In this document: one piece after another, positions 1 to 5,883 of the stretch
Layout of the letters: the number at the start of each line of letters is the position of its first letter
Position numbering within the stretch: the stretch's first letter is position 1
From: Alphaproteobacteria bacterium
Lineage (GTDB): Bacteria; Pseudomonadota; Alphaproteobacteria; Acetobacterales; Acetobacteraceae
Assembly (NCBI GenBank): GCA_013298245.1
Contig: JAAFHD010000082.1
Span: forward strand, 1-6,188
Reading direction: 5' to 3'
DNA: 6,188 bases
Notes under the pieces: generated by a model
What the model saw: only the letters and a program-made list of their open reading frames with translations
What the model was told of the DNA's origin: nothing
The model's database searches: none
Made by a program: the position numbers and the translations under genes

Positions 1-360
1 TTTTCCGTCGCCGAACGCGCGCTGCTGGCTGGTCGCACGCCGGTCGATGGCGGCATCACGCTGGACATCCCGACACTGTCGGAAAACGGCAATTCCGTTG
101 ACCTGTCGGTGCGCGTGGACAGCCCCTGGACCGCGCAGGATTTCGTCACCGCGATCCATGTCCTGTCGGAGCGCAACCCGGTGCCGCGCGTGGCGAGTTT
201 CACGCTGTCGCACCGCGCCGGCCGCGCGGAAATCGCAACCCGCATCCGGCTTGCCACGACGCAGCAAGTGACCGTGCTGGCCGAGACCAGCCGCGGCCAG
301 GTGCACCGCGCCTCGCGCGAGGTGATCGTCATCCTGGGCGCCTGCGTGGAGGGCGGCTGA
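1..360 (+). CDS. soxY: SoxY, thiosulfate-oxidation sulfur carrier (C-terminal 119 residues, 5' end outside window)
   Basis: SoxY is the periplasmic carrier of the Sox system. Thiosulfate-derived sulfur is bound covalently to a cysteine near its C-terminus while SoxAX, SoxB and SoxCD act on it. The frame is open from base 1, so the true start and the export signal lie upstream. Visible family marks are the segment LDIPTLSENGNSV (about residues 21-33 of the visible part), then VDSPWT, IHVLSERNPVPRVASF, and RAGRAEIATRIRLA before the tail. The protein ends Gly-Ala-Cys-Val-Glu-Gly-Gly. The cysteine is therefore present, but the usual GGCGG ending is altered and two residues longer after the Cys. 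The TGA stop overlaps the soxZ ATG by one base, so the two subunits are probably made in a coupled way. A GTG at position 109 is an internal codon, not the start, because clear SoxY sequence lies before it. Confidence 0.95.
   Translation, partial: FSVAERALLAGRTPVDGGITLDIPTLSENGNSVDLSVRVDSPWTAQDFVTAIHVLSERNPVPRVASFTLSHRAGRAEIATRIRLATTQQVTVLAETSRGQVHRASREVIVILGACVEGG
348..353 (+). promoter_or_regulatory. Ribosome binding site of soxZ, inside the soxY coding end
   Basis: GGAGGG sits six bases before the soxZ ATG at 360. It lies within the codons for the last Glu-Gly residues of SoxY, just after the sulfur-binding Cys codon. It supports the soxZ start and coupled translation of soxY and soxZ. 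Confidence 0.7.
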
Positions 361-683
361 TGACCGAATTCACCGCCCGCATCACCATGCCAGAAACCGC
401 GCGGCGCGGCGATGTCGTGCCCATCCGCGTCATCGTGCGCCACCCGATGGAACGCGAGATCACCGCGGCCGGCCTGACGCCGCTGCCGCGCCGGATCATC
501 CATTCCTTCCGCGTGACCTACGCGGGCGAGGAGGTGTTCCGCATGGCGCTGTCCGCGGGCATCACCGCCAACCCCTATGTCGCCTTCACCACCGTCGCGA
601 CCGAGACCGGCACGCTGCATTTCGAATGGCAGGAGGATGGCGGTGCGGTGCATCGGCGCGAGGCGCGGCTGGTCGTGACGTGA
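360..683 (+). CDS. soxZ: SoxZ, partner subunit of the SoxYZ carrier
   Basis: SoxZ (107 aa) forms the heterodimer with SoxY that carries sulfur intermediates in the periplasm. It has no signal peptide of its own, as is normal for SoxZ, which is taken across the membrane with SoxY. The sequence fits the family from end to end: an immunoglobulin-like start (TARITMPETARRGDVVPIRV), the conserved HPMERE at residues 28-33, PRRIIHSF at 43-50, the VFRMALSAGITANPY stretch at 59-73, and FEWQEDGG at 88-95. The length is typical. The ATG at 360 overlaps the soxY TGA (TGATG) and has a good GGAGGG upstream. soxA follows after 22 bases, so soxY-soxZ-soxA is one transcription unit. Confidence 0.96.
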   Translation: MTEFTARITMPETARRGDVVPIRVIVRHPMEREITAAGLTPLPRRIIHSFRVTYAGEEVFRMALSAGITANPYVAFTTVATETGTLHFEWQEDGGAVHRREARLVVT

Positions 684-690
684 GGCGCGC

Positions 691-699
691 GGGGGAAAG
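691..699 (+). promoter_or_regulatory. Ribosome binding site of soxA
   Basis: The purine run GGGGGAAAG lies about six bases upstream of the ATG at 706, in the 22-base gap after soxZ. It supports the ATG at 706, which also places an export signal at the N-terminus. Confidence 0.5.
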
Positions 700-705
700 C
701 GTCAC

Positions 706-1440
706 ATGAAGCGCGCGCTCGCGGCGCTGCTGTGCTGTGTGGGCCTGGCGCAGGCGGATGGCGTGCGGCCTTCGCGCGAATTTCTCTCGCCCGAATTGCG
801 CGCGCAGCAGGATGATCCGTCGCGCCATCCTGGTTGGCTTTGGGTGGATGATGGCGAGGCGCTGTGGCGCGCCGGCGAACGCTCCTGCCAATCCTGCCAT
901 GGCGATATCGCGGGCATGGCGGGTGTGGCCGCGCGCTACCCGGCGGTGGCGGCGGATGGCGCGTTGCTGAACCTGGAACTGCGCATCGAACGCTGCCGCG
1001 AGGAACACCAGGGCGCCCCGCGCTTCGGGTATGAAGGCCAAGCGTTGCTGTCGCTGACGGCGGCCATCGCGCAGCGTTCGCGCGGCCTGCCCATGTCCGT
1101 GCCAGTGGATGGCGCGGCCGCGCCGTTTCTCGAACGCGGGCGCGAATTCTACGCGACGCGGCAAGGTCAGCTGAACCTCTCCTGCGGGCAGTGCCATGAC
1201 GAGAATGCCGGCCGCCGCCTGCGTGGCGATGTGATCAGCAACGGCCTCGGCACCGGCTACCCGGCCTATCGGCTGGAGTGGAATACGCTGGGTTCCCTGC
1301 ATCGCCGGCTGCGCGCCTGTTCGCTTGGCGTGCGTGCCGAACAACTGCCGCTGGGTGGCGCAGATTATCTGGCGTTGGAGCTGTTCCTGGCCCATCGCGC
1401 GCGGGGGCTGCCAGTCGAGACACCTGGTCTGCGTCGATAG
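706..1440 (+). CDS. soxA: SoxA, dihaem c-type cytochrome subunit of SoxAX
   Basis: SoxA with SoxX catalyses the oxidative attachment of thiosulfate to the SoxY cysteine in the periplasm. The protein is 244 aa. Residues 1-17 look like a short Sec signal peptide with a likely cut after Ala-Gln-Ala. Two haem-binding motifs are present, CQSCH at 61-65 and CGQCH at 160-164, so this is the dihaem form. C97 (in RIERC) and C205 (in RLRACS) stand at the spacing expected for the two axial cysteine ligands. By family knowledge, C205 would be the catalytic persulfide-bearing ligand of the second haem. Other SoxA marks are GYPAYRLEWNTLGSLHRR (184-201), VRAE (209-212), LELFLAHRARGLP (224-236) and the ending VETPGLRR. 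The gene follows soxZ closely. It is the last gene of the operon here: no soxB follows, and the next gene converges on it. soxX is presumably upstream, outside the window. Confidence 0.95.
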   Translation: MKRALAALLCCVGLAQADGVRPSREFLSPELRAQQDDPSRHPGWLWVDDGEALWRAGERSCQSCHGDIAGMAGVAARYPAVAADGALLNLELRIERCREEHQGAPRFGYEGQALLSLTAAIAQRSRGLPMSVPVDGAAAPFLERGREFYATRQGQLNLSCGQCHDENAGRRLRGDVISNGLGTGYPAYRLEWNTLGSLHRRLRACSLGVRAEQLPLGGADYLALELFLAHRARGLPVETPGLRR

Positions 1441-1459
1441 GCTTGGCCGTTCGAATTCA

Positions 1460-1485
1460 CGCAATGGCGGTGCCCGCCATGTGCG
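1460..1485. terminator. Hairpin between convergent soxA and phnE2, possible bidirectional terminator
   Basis: ATGGCGG (1464-1470) and CCGCCAT (1474-1480) form a perfect 7-bp stem around a three-base TGC loop. The stem extends by CGCA (1460-1463) with TGCG (1482-1485), leaving one bulged G at 1481. It fills the centre of the only intergenic gap between the two convergent operons, where a shared terminator would be expected. No T-tract follows on either strand, so it is not a canonical Rho-independent terminator. It may instead stall polymerase or protect 3' ends. Confidence 0.4.
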
Positions 1486-1496
1486 ATCCGATCGAG

Positions 1497-2297
1497 TCAG
1501 ATCAGCCTTTTGCGGATCTGCGTCACCACGATTTCCGCGATCACCACCACCACCAAAATCGCCAACAGAATCGTCGCCACGCGGTCCCAGTGGAAAAAGT
1601 TGATCGCGTCATCCAACGCCACGCCGATGCCGCCCGCGCCGACCAACCCCAGCACTGCGGATTCACGCACATTGATGTCCCAGCGGAACAGCGCGATGCC
1701 CCAGAAGGCCGGCTGCACCTGCGGCCACATGCCCTTCATCATGCTGTGGCCCCAGGGGGCGCCGACGGCCTGCATCGCCTCCATCGGGCCGCGCGGCGTT
1801 TCCTCAATCGCCTCGGCCAGCAGCTTGCCGACGAAGCCCACGGAACGACACGCGATGGCCAGCACGCCCGCCAGCGCGCCAGGCCCGAAGACAGCCACGA
1901 ACAGCAGCGCCCAGACCAGGCTGTTCACGCTGCGCGAGGCCACCAGCAACAGATTCGCCAGCGCGTTGATCGGCGCGAAGCGGCAGACATTGCGCGCCGT
2001 CAACAACGCCAACGGCACCGCCATGGTGAAGGACAGCACGGTGCCGAGTGTGGCGATGTGCAGCGTTTCGATCAGCGCGTCATGCACGCCGCCGCGGTAG
2101 TGGCCGAGATTGGGCGGCCACATGCGGATCAGCAGATCGGCCATCTGCTGCGGCGCGTCGGCGAGGAATTCGGGGATGATCTCAATCGTGCGCACGGCCC
2201 AGACGCAGGCAGCGACAATCGCCATCCGCAACAGCCAGCGGCCGATGCGCTGCTGCGGCGTGAAGCGCTGCCATTCGCGCTGCAGAGACGCGCTCAC
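1497..2297 (-). CDS. phnE: PhnE-type ABC transporter permease, second copy
   Basis: This 266-aa inner-membrane permease of the phosphonate/phosphite importer family is the last gene of the minus-strand operon. The sequence shows a first hydrophobic helix near residues 21-41, the family phrase RMWPPN at 58-63, several more membrane spans (roughly 80-100, 110-137, 139-163 and 240-260), and the EAA coupling loop starting at E173-A174 with G179 and P192. The late signature RESAVLGLVGAGGIG is at 211-225. The EAA loop docks on the PhnC ATPase. The start is GTG at 2297, overlapping the TGA of the upstream permease gene as GTGA, with GGAAGG seven bases upstream. It is a diverged paralogue of the neighbouring permease, and the two probably form a heterodimeric channel. 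The actual substrate cannot be read from the permease. Confidence 0.92.
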   Translation of the reverse strand: MSASLQREWQRFTPQQRIGRWLLRMAIVAACVWAVRTIEIIPEFLADAPQQMADLLIRMWPPNLGHYRGGVHDALIETLHIATLGTVLSFTMAVPLALLTARNVCRFAPINALANLLLVASRSVNSLVWALLFVAVFGPGALAGVLAIACRSVGFVGKLLAEAIEETPRGPMEAMQAVGAPWGHSMMKGMWPQVQPAFWGIALFRWDINVRESAVLGLVGAGGIGVALDDAINFFHWDRVATILLAILVVVVIAEIVVTQIRKRLI

Positions 2298-3064
2298 TGC
2301 AACGCCTTCCGCACGCGCCCGGAGACCAGTTCCGCGACGAAGATTAGCGCGATGATCGACAGCAAAATCGCCGCCACGAAGTCATAATCGAAGCGCTTGA
2401 ACGCCGCGAACAAGGTGCCGCCGATGCCGCCCGCACCCACGATGCCGACCAGCGTGGAATTCCGCAGGTTGCTGTCCAACTGGTAGATGCAGAAGCCCAC
2501 AAAGCGCGACGCCACCTGCGGCAGCACGCCATACAGCAGCACGGCGAAAGGCCCGGCGCCCGTCGCGCGCACGGCCTCCACCTGCTTCATGCTGATCTCC
2601 TCGATCGCCTCGGCGAAGAGCTTGGCGATGAAGCCCATCGACGCCACGGTCAGTGCCGCCACACCGGCCAGCGCGCCGAAGCCCACCGCCTTCACGAAGA
2701 GGATCGCGACGATCACGTAGTGCAGTGACCGGCACAGCGCGATGAAGCCGCGCGTCGGCGCCGAGACCCAGGCGGGCGAGAGGTTGCGCGCCGCCAGCAA
2801 CCCCAACGGCAATGACAGAATGATGCCTGCGACCGAGGACAGCACCGCGATCTGGATGCTCTCCAGCATGCCCTCGACCAGCGTGTCCCAGCGTTCGAAA
2901 TTCGGCGGCCACATGCGGGCCAAGAAGCGCCCACCCTCGCCGAATCCGGTCAGCACGCGCGCCCAGGAAATGTCGAGCTGCGTGACCGCGAAGACGCAGT
3001 ACAGCGCCAACGCCAGCAGCGCGCCGCGCGCGGTCCAGTTCGGCGCGAAGGCCGTGCGGGTCAT
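2294..3064 (-). CDS. phnE: PhnE-type ABC transporter permease, first copy
   Basis: This 256-aa integral membrane permease pairs with the downstream copy to form the pore of the importer. It has a membrane helix at about 12-30, the phrase RMWPPN at 50-55, further spans near 70-92, 104-125, 128-150 and 228-246, and the EAA loop beginning E163-A164 with G169 and P182. The signature [16 protein letters not shown] is at 201-216. I chose the ATG at 3064 because it overlaps the TGA of phnC as ATGA, like the other junctions of this operon. A TTG nine bases further upstream would add only three residues and has no better support. Both permeases share the RMWPPN, GFxxKLxAEAIEE and VGAGGIG blocks, so they arose by duplication. 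Two-permease versions of phnCDE (phnE1/phnE2) are known in bacteria. Confidence 0.93.
   Translation of the reverse strand: MTRTAFAPNWTARGALLALALYCVFAVTQLDISWARVLTGFGEGGRFLARMWPPNFERWDTLVEGMLESIQIAVLSSVAGIILSLPLGLLAARNLSPAWVSAPTRGFIALCRSLHYVIVAILFVKAVGFGALAGVAALTVASMGFIAKLFAEAIEEISMKQVEAVRATGAGPFAVLLYGVLPQVASRFVGFCIYQLDSNLRNSTLVGIVGAGGIGGTLFAAFKRFDYDFVAAILLSIIALIFVAELVSGRVRKALQ
2305..2310 (-). promoter_or_regulatory. Ribosome binding site of the second permease gene
   Basis: Read on the minus strand, GGAAGG lies seven bases before the GTG at 2297 and inside the end of the upstream permease gene. It decides for the GTG start and the 4-base GTGA overlap. Confidence 0.55.
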
Positions 3065-3819
3065 TCCTGCCAACCCTCGCCGCCATAGATCAGCGTCAGG
3101 TGCGAGGCTTGCAGTGCTTCCGGCGGACCATCGAACACCACCTCGCCCTGGTGCATGCCGATGATGCGACCGCAGTACCGCTTGGCCAGTTCCACATTGT
3201 GGATGTTGATGATCACCGGCACCTGCTCGCGCCGCGTCAGCGTGGTCAGCAATTCCATCACCTCCACCGCGGTGCGCGGGTCGAGCGAGGAGGTCGGTTC
3301 ATCGGCCAGCAGCAGCGCCGGGCGCTGCATCAATGCGCGCGCGATGCCGACACGTTGGCGCTGCCCGCCGGACAATGCATCCGCCCGCCGCGTCGCGTGT
3401 TCCGGCAGGCCCACCGCGTCCAGCAGATCGAAGGCGCGCGCGATATCCGCTTCCGGATATTTCCGCAGCCAGGCGCGCCACAGCGGCACATAGCCCAACC
3501 GCCCCGACAGCAGGTTTTCCATCACCGACAGGCGCTCGACCAGGTTGTACTCCTGGAACACCATCCCGATCCGCCGGCGCGCCAGGCGCAGCGCGCGCCC
3601 GCGCAGCGGCACCAGGTCCTGGCCATCCAGCAGCACCTTTCCGCCGGTCGGCTCCACCAGGCGGTTGATGCAGCGGATCAGCGTGGATTTGCCGGTGCCG
3701 GAGGGACCGATGATCGCGGTCACACCCTCCGGCGCGAAGTCCAGGCTGATGTCGCGCAGCACCGGCTTGCCCGGCACATAGGACTTCGAAAGCCCACGCA
3801 GCGAGAGGCCAGCGCTCAC
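3061..3819 (-). CDS. phnC: PhnC-type ATP-binding subunit of the ABC importer
   Basis: This 252-aa cytoplasmic ATPase powers the importer. All ABC motifs are intact: Walker [10 protein letters not shown] at 38-46, Q-loop Gln at 89, signature LSGGQ at 149-153, Walker B LLLADE ending at D173-E174, D-loop SSLD at 177-180, and the switch His at 207 (INIHNVE). The phrases [19 protein letters not shown] and the tail [10 protein letters not shown] are typical of PhnC. The open frame runs on far upstream into phnD, but that extra part is low-complexity Arg/Ala/Pro sequence from a shadow frame. I place the start at GTG 3819, which overlaps the phnD TGA as GTGA and begins the conserved domain ten residues later. 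There is no clear Shine-Dalgarno there, so translation probably depends on coupling to phnD. Confidence 0.94.
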   Translation of the reverse strand: MSAGLSLRGLSKSYVPGKPVLRDISLDFAPEGVTAIIGPSGTGKSTLIRCINRLVEPTGGKVLLDGQDLVPLRGRALRLARRRIGMVFQEYNLVERLSVMENLLSGRLGYVPLWRAWLRKYPEADIARAFDLLDAVGLPEHATRRADALSGGQRQRVGIARALMQRPALLLADEPTSSLDPRTAVEVMELLTTLTRREQVPVIINIHNVELAKRYCGRIIGMHQGEVVFDGPPEALQASHLTLIYGGEGWQE

Positions 3820-4883
3820 TGCGGGCGCGGCGCCGCGGGCGGGGTTGCCGGCGGCGTCGCGGGCTGTTGCTGCGCCGCGCGGCGGCGGGCTTCGGCTTCC
3901 AATTCGCGGCGGCTTTCGACATCGAAGGCGGCGCGCGTGTAGGGCGCATTCACCGCATCGGCCACGGCGCGCACTGGCGCCCAATGTTCCAGATAGGTGG
4001 CGGGCCAGAAGCGGTCATTGCCGCCGAGGTCGCGCTGCATCGCGGCGGGGAAGCGATAGTCGAAGAAGCACTGGCGGATGCGCGCGGCGAGTTCCGGCCG
4101 CAGGTCGTGCGCCAATGCGAAACTGCTGGTCGGGAAGGGGTCGGATTGCCAGATGGTGCGGATGTTTTCTGCGCGCACCTGGCCGCGGCCGACCATGCGG
4201 TTGAACACGTCCGACGCCACCGGTGCCGCGTCGAAATCGCCGGCGTTCACGCCCATCACGCTGCGGTCATGGCCGCCCGAGAACAGCACGCGGTAGTCGG
4301 TGTCGGGTGTTACGCCGAGTGCGGGGAACAGCGCGCGCGGCGCGAGGTTGCCGGAGTTGGAGGTGGCCGAAGTATGCGCCACGCGCCGGCCGCGCAGATC
4401 GGCCATGGTGCGGATGTCCGAGTTGGCGCGGGTGATGACCACGACGCGGTAGGATTCGAAGGCCTCCGCATTGCCCTTGATGGCGAAGGGCACGGCGCCG
4501 GCGAGATTCACCGCAAACGCCGTCGGCCCGGTCGAGAAACCCGCGATATGCAGGCGGCCGGAGCGCATCGCCTCGACCTGCGCGGCGTTGGAGGTCACCT
4601 GGAAATACACGGCGCGGCGGCCGGTGCAGGCGGTCAGATGGTCCAGGAAGGGGCGGAATTGCGCGGCGTAGAGGGCGGGGTCCTCGACCGGCGTATAGGC
4701 GAAGACCAGCGTGGACGGGTCGCGCTGGCGCGCGGGTTCCGGCGCGTCGGCCACCAGGTCGCGGTTGGCGTCGCAGAAGGCGTCGTCCAGTGCGCCGCGA
4801 TGCGGGCAGGCGGTTTGTGCCGCGGCGGGGGCGGCGATGGCAGTGGTGATCGCCAAAGCGGCGAGGAGTCGGCGTGGCGTCAT
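3816..4883 (-). CDS. phnD: PhnD-type periplasmic substrate-binding protein
   Basis: This is the receptor of the importer, 355 aa, exported by a Sec signal peptide at 1-22 (cut expected after Pro-Ala-Ala-Ala). The mature part fits the phosphate/phosphite/phosphonate binding protein family: [16 protein letters not shown] at 61-76, [20 protein letters not shown] at 98-117, a ligand-loop motif [10 protein letters not shown] at 171-180, [10 protein letters not shown] at 203-212 and [14 protein letters not shown] at 217-230. The loop TSNSG stands where the E. coli PhnD STSG phosphonate-binding turn would be, so anion binding is likely, but the exact ligand is open (phosphonate, phosphite or another oxyanion). 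Residues 38-49 match an EF-hand-like Asp/Asn/Asp/Asp/Glu calcium-loop pattern. The last 20 or so residues are a Pro/Ala-rich tail. It lies 40 bases after the hydrolase gene, with its own strong ribosome binding site, and overlaps phnC by GTGA. Confidence 0.92.
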   Translation of the reverse strand: MTPRRLLAALAITTAIAAPAAAQTACPHRGALDDAFCDANRDLVADAPEPARQRDPSTLVFAYTPVEDPALYAAQFRPFLDHLTACTGRRAVYFQVTSNAAQVEAMRSGRLHIAGFSTGPTAFAVNLAGAVPFAIKGNAEAFESYRVVVITRANSDIRTMADLRGRRVAHTSATSNSGNLAPRALFPALGVTPDTDYRVLFSGGHDRSVMGVNAGDFDAAPVASDVFNRMVGRGQVRAENIRTIWQSDPFPTSSFALAHDLRPELAARIRQCFFDYRFPAAMQRDLGGNDRFWPATYLEHWAPVRAVADAVNAPYTRAAFDVESRRELEAEARRRAAQQQPATPPATPPAAPRPQ

Positions 4884-4888
4884 GGTTG

Positions 4889-4897
4889 CCTCCCTTT
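4889..4897 (-). promoter_or_regulatory. Strong ribosome binding site of phnD
   Basis: Read on the minus strand, AAAGGGAGG lies five bases before the ATG at 4883. It is the only junction of this operon with a real gap and a near-consensus site. This fits the common need for more binding protein than permease or ATPase. I see no clear promoter in the 40-base gap. Confidence 0.75.
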
Positions 4898-4923
4898 GAT
4901 GTTGGGCAAAGCGTAACCTGCAA

Positions 4924-5883
4924 CTATGTCGGTTGCCAGCGTGGCGGCGCTTCGCTGCCCACCTGCGTGGTGATGCGCGTGTAGTGTTCCGGCCGGCGAT
5001 GGCGCGCGAAATCGAAGATGGTGCGCCGGCCGAGTTCGCACATCGCCAGGTCCGCTTCCGCCACGATCAGTTCGTCATCCCAGCTGGTGGCTTGCGCCAT
5101 GATCTCGCCCTGCGGATTGACGATGATCGAGTGGCCGAAGAGTTCGTGTCCATCCTCCGTGCCGGCCTTTGCGGTGGCGACGGCGAAGCAGGCATTCTGG
5201 TAGGCGCCGGCCTGGATGGACAAATGCGAATGCGCGACGCGCAGGTGATGCGCCTCGAAGCCCTTGTTCTCGGCGTTGATGCTGGGCGTGTTGTAGCCCA
5301 GCATCACCAGCTCCACCTGCTGCAGGCCCAGCACGCGCCATGCCTCGGGCCAGCGGCGATCGTTGCAGATCATCAGGCCGATATTGGCTTCCGTGTCGGC
5401 GATGGGCGCGCGCATCACCGGAAAGCCCAGATCGCCTGGTTCGAAGTAGCGCTTTTCCAAATGCTGCACTTTCCGCACCGGGTCGAAATCGCGATGCCCC
5501 GGCAGGTGCACCTTGCGGTATTTCAGCACGGTCTCGCCCGACGGATGCACATAGATCGCTGTGTTGTAGCGATGCCCATCCGGCGTCAGTTCCGCGTATC
5601 CCAGATGGAAGCCGATGCCATATCGGCGCGCCGCTTCGAACAGCGGTGCCGTTGCGTTGGACGGCATCGCGGCTTCGTACCAGTGGTTGGCGTTGGCCAG
5701 GTCCTCTTCGTACCAGCGCGGGAAGAAGGTGGTCAGCGCCAGTTCGGGAAACACCACCACCTGCGCGCCGCGTTGATGCGCCTTTTCCATCAGGCGCAGC
5801 ATGCGGCCCACCGCCACATCGCGCCCCTCTGCGCGTTGGATCGGGCCAAGCTGCGCCGCCGCCAGCACCAGCCGGCGCGTCAC
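4924..5883 (-). CDS. Nitrilase-superfamily amidohydrolase, N-carbamoyl-D-amino acid hydrolase-like
   Basis: This 319-aa cytoplasmic C-N hydrolase is closest in pattern to N-carbamoyl-D-amino acid amidohydrolase, which removes the carbamoyl group as CO2 and ammonia to give a free amino acid. The Glu-Lys-Cys triad is visible: E47 in VFPELALTTFFPRW, K124 in KYRKVHLPGH, and C173 in MICNDRRWPE. Residues that hold the substrate carboxylate in the Agrobacterium enzyme also appear conserved: H141 (QHLEKRYFEPG), N174, R176 and R177 after the Cys, and N198 in GYNTP. It is slightly longer than the roughly 304-aa Agrobacterium enzyme, mainly at the C-terminal tail. The GTG start at 5883 overlaps the TGA of the upstream paralogue as GTGA, with GGAG eight bases before it. 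The product is probably a ureido- or amide-cleaving enzyme. Whether the substrate is really an N-carbamoyl-D-amino acid is not proven, and other amidases of this branch remain possible. Confidence 0.88.
   Translation of the reverse strand: MTRRLVLAAAQLGPIQRAEGRDVAVGRMLRLMEKAHQRGAQVVVFPELALTTFFPRWYEEDLANANHWYEAAMPSNATAPLFEAARRYGIGFHLGYAELTPDGHRYNTAIYVHPSGETVLKYRKVHLPGHRDFDPVRKVQHLEKRYFEPGDLGFPVMRAPIADTEANIGLMICNDRRWPEAWRVLGLQQVELVMLGYNTPSINAENKGFEAHHLRVAHSHLSIQAGAYQNACFAVATAKAGTEDGHELFGHSIIVNPQGEIMAQATSWDDELIVAEADLAMCELGRRTIFDFARHRRPEHYTRITTQVGSEAPPRWQPT

Noticed and set aside
109..360. GTG at 109 as the start of a short separate gene
   Set aside because: The conserved SoxY sequence LDIPTLSENGNSV lies before it in the same frame.
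586..1464. Long minus-strand open frame (292 codons) opposite soxA
   Set aside because: It lies antisense to a clear dihaem cytochrome gene and is rich in Arg, Ala, Gln and His with no recognisable domain. Such frames are expected opposite GC-rich genes.
1278..2387. Plus-strand open frame (369 codons) running from the end of soxA across phnE2
   Set aside because: It overlaps real genes on both strands, crosses the intergenic hairpin, and is a Gln/His/Arg-rich shadow.
3065..3073. TTG at 3073 as start of the first permease
   Set aside because: The ATG at 3064 gives the standard 4-base overlap with phnC, and TTG is the weaker start.
3100..3942. Plus-strand open frame (280 codons) opposite phnC
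   Set aside because: The real gene on the other strand has every ABC motif. This frame has the low-complexity composition of a GC-rich shadow.
3820..3984. Upstream extension of phnC by 55 codons
   Set aside because: The added residues are low-complexity and lie within phnD in another frame. The GTG at 3819 with the GTGA overlap matches the other junctions and the usual PhnC length.
3867..4916. Plus-strand open frame (349 codons) opposite phnD
   Set aside because: It is a shadow of the binding protein gene; it shows no domain, and its Gly/Ala/His/Arg-rich content comes from GC-rich complementary codons.
4884..4925. Possible hairpin GTTGC/GCAAC in the gap before phnD
   Set aside because: It has only five base pairs with a loop of about 30 bases, so it is no better than chance.
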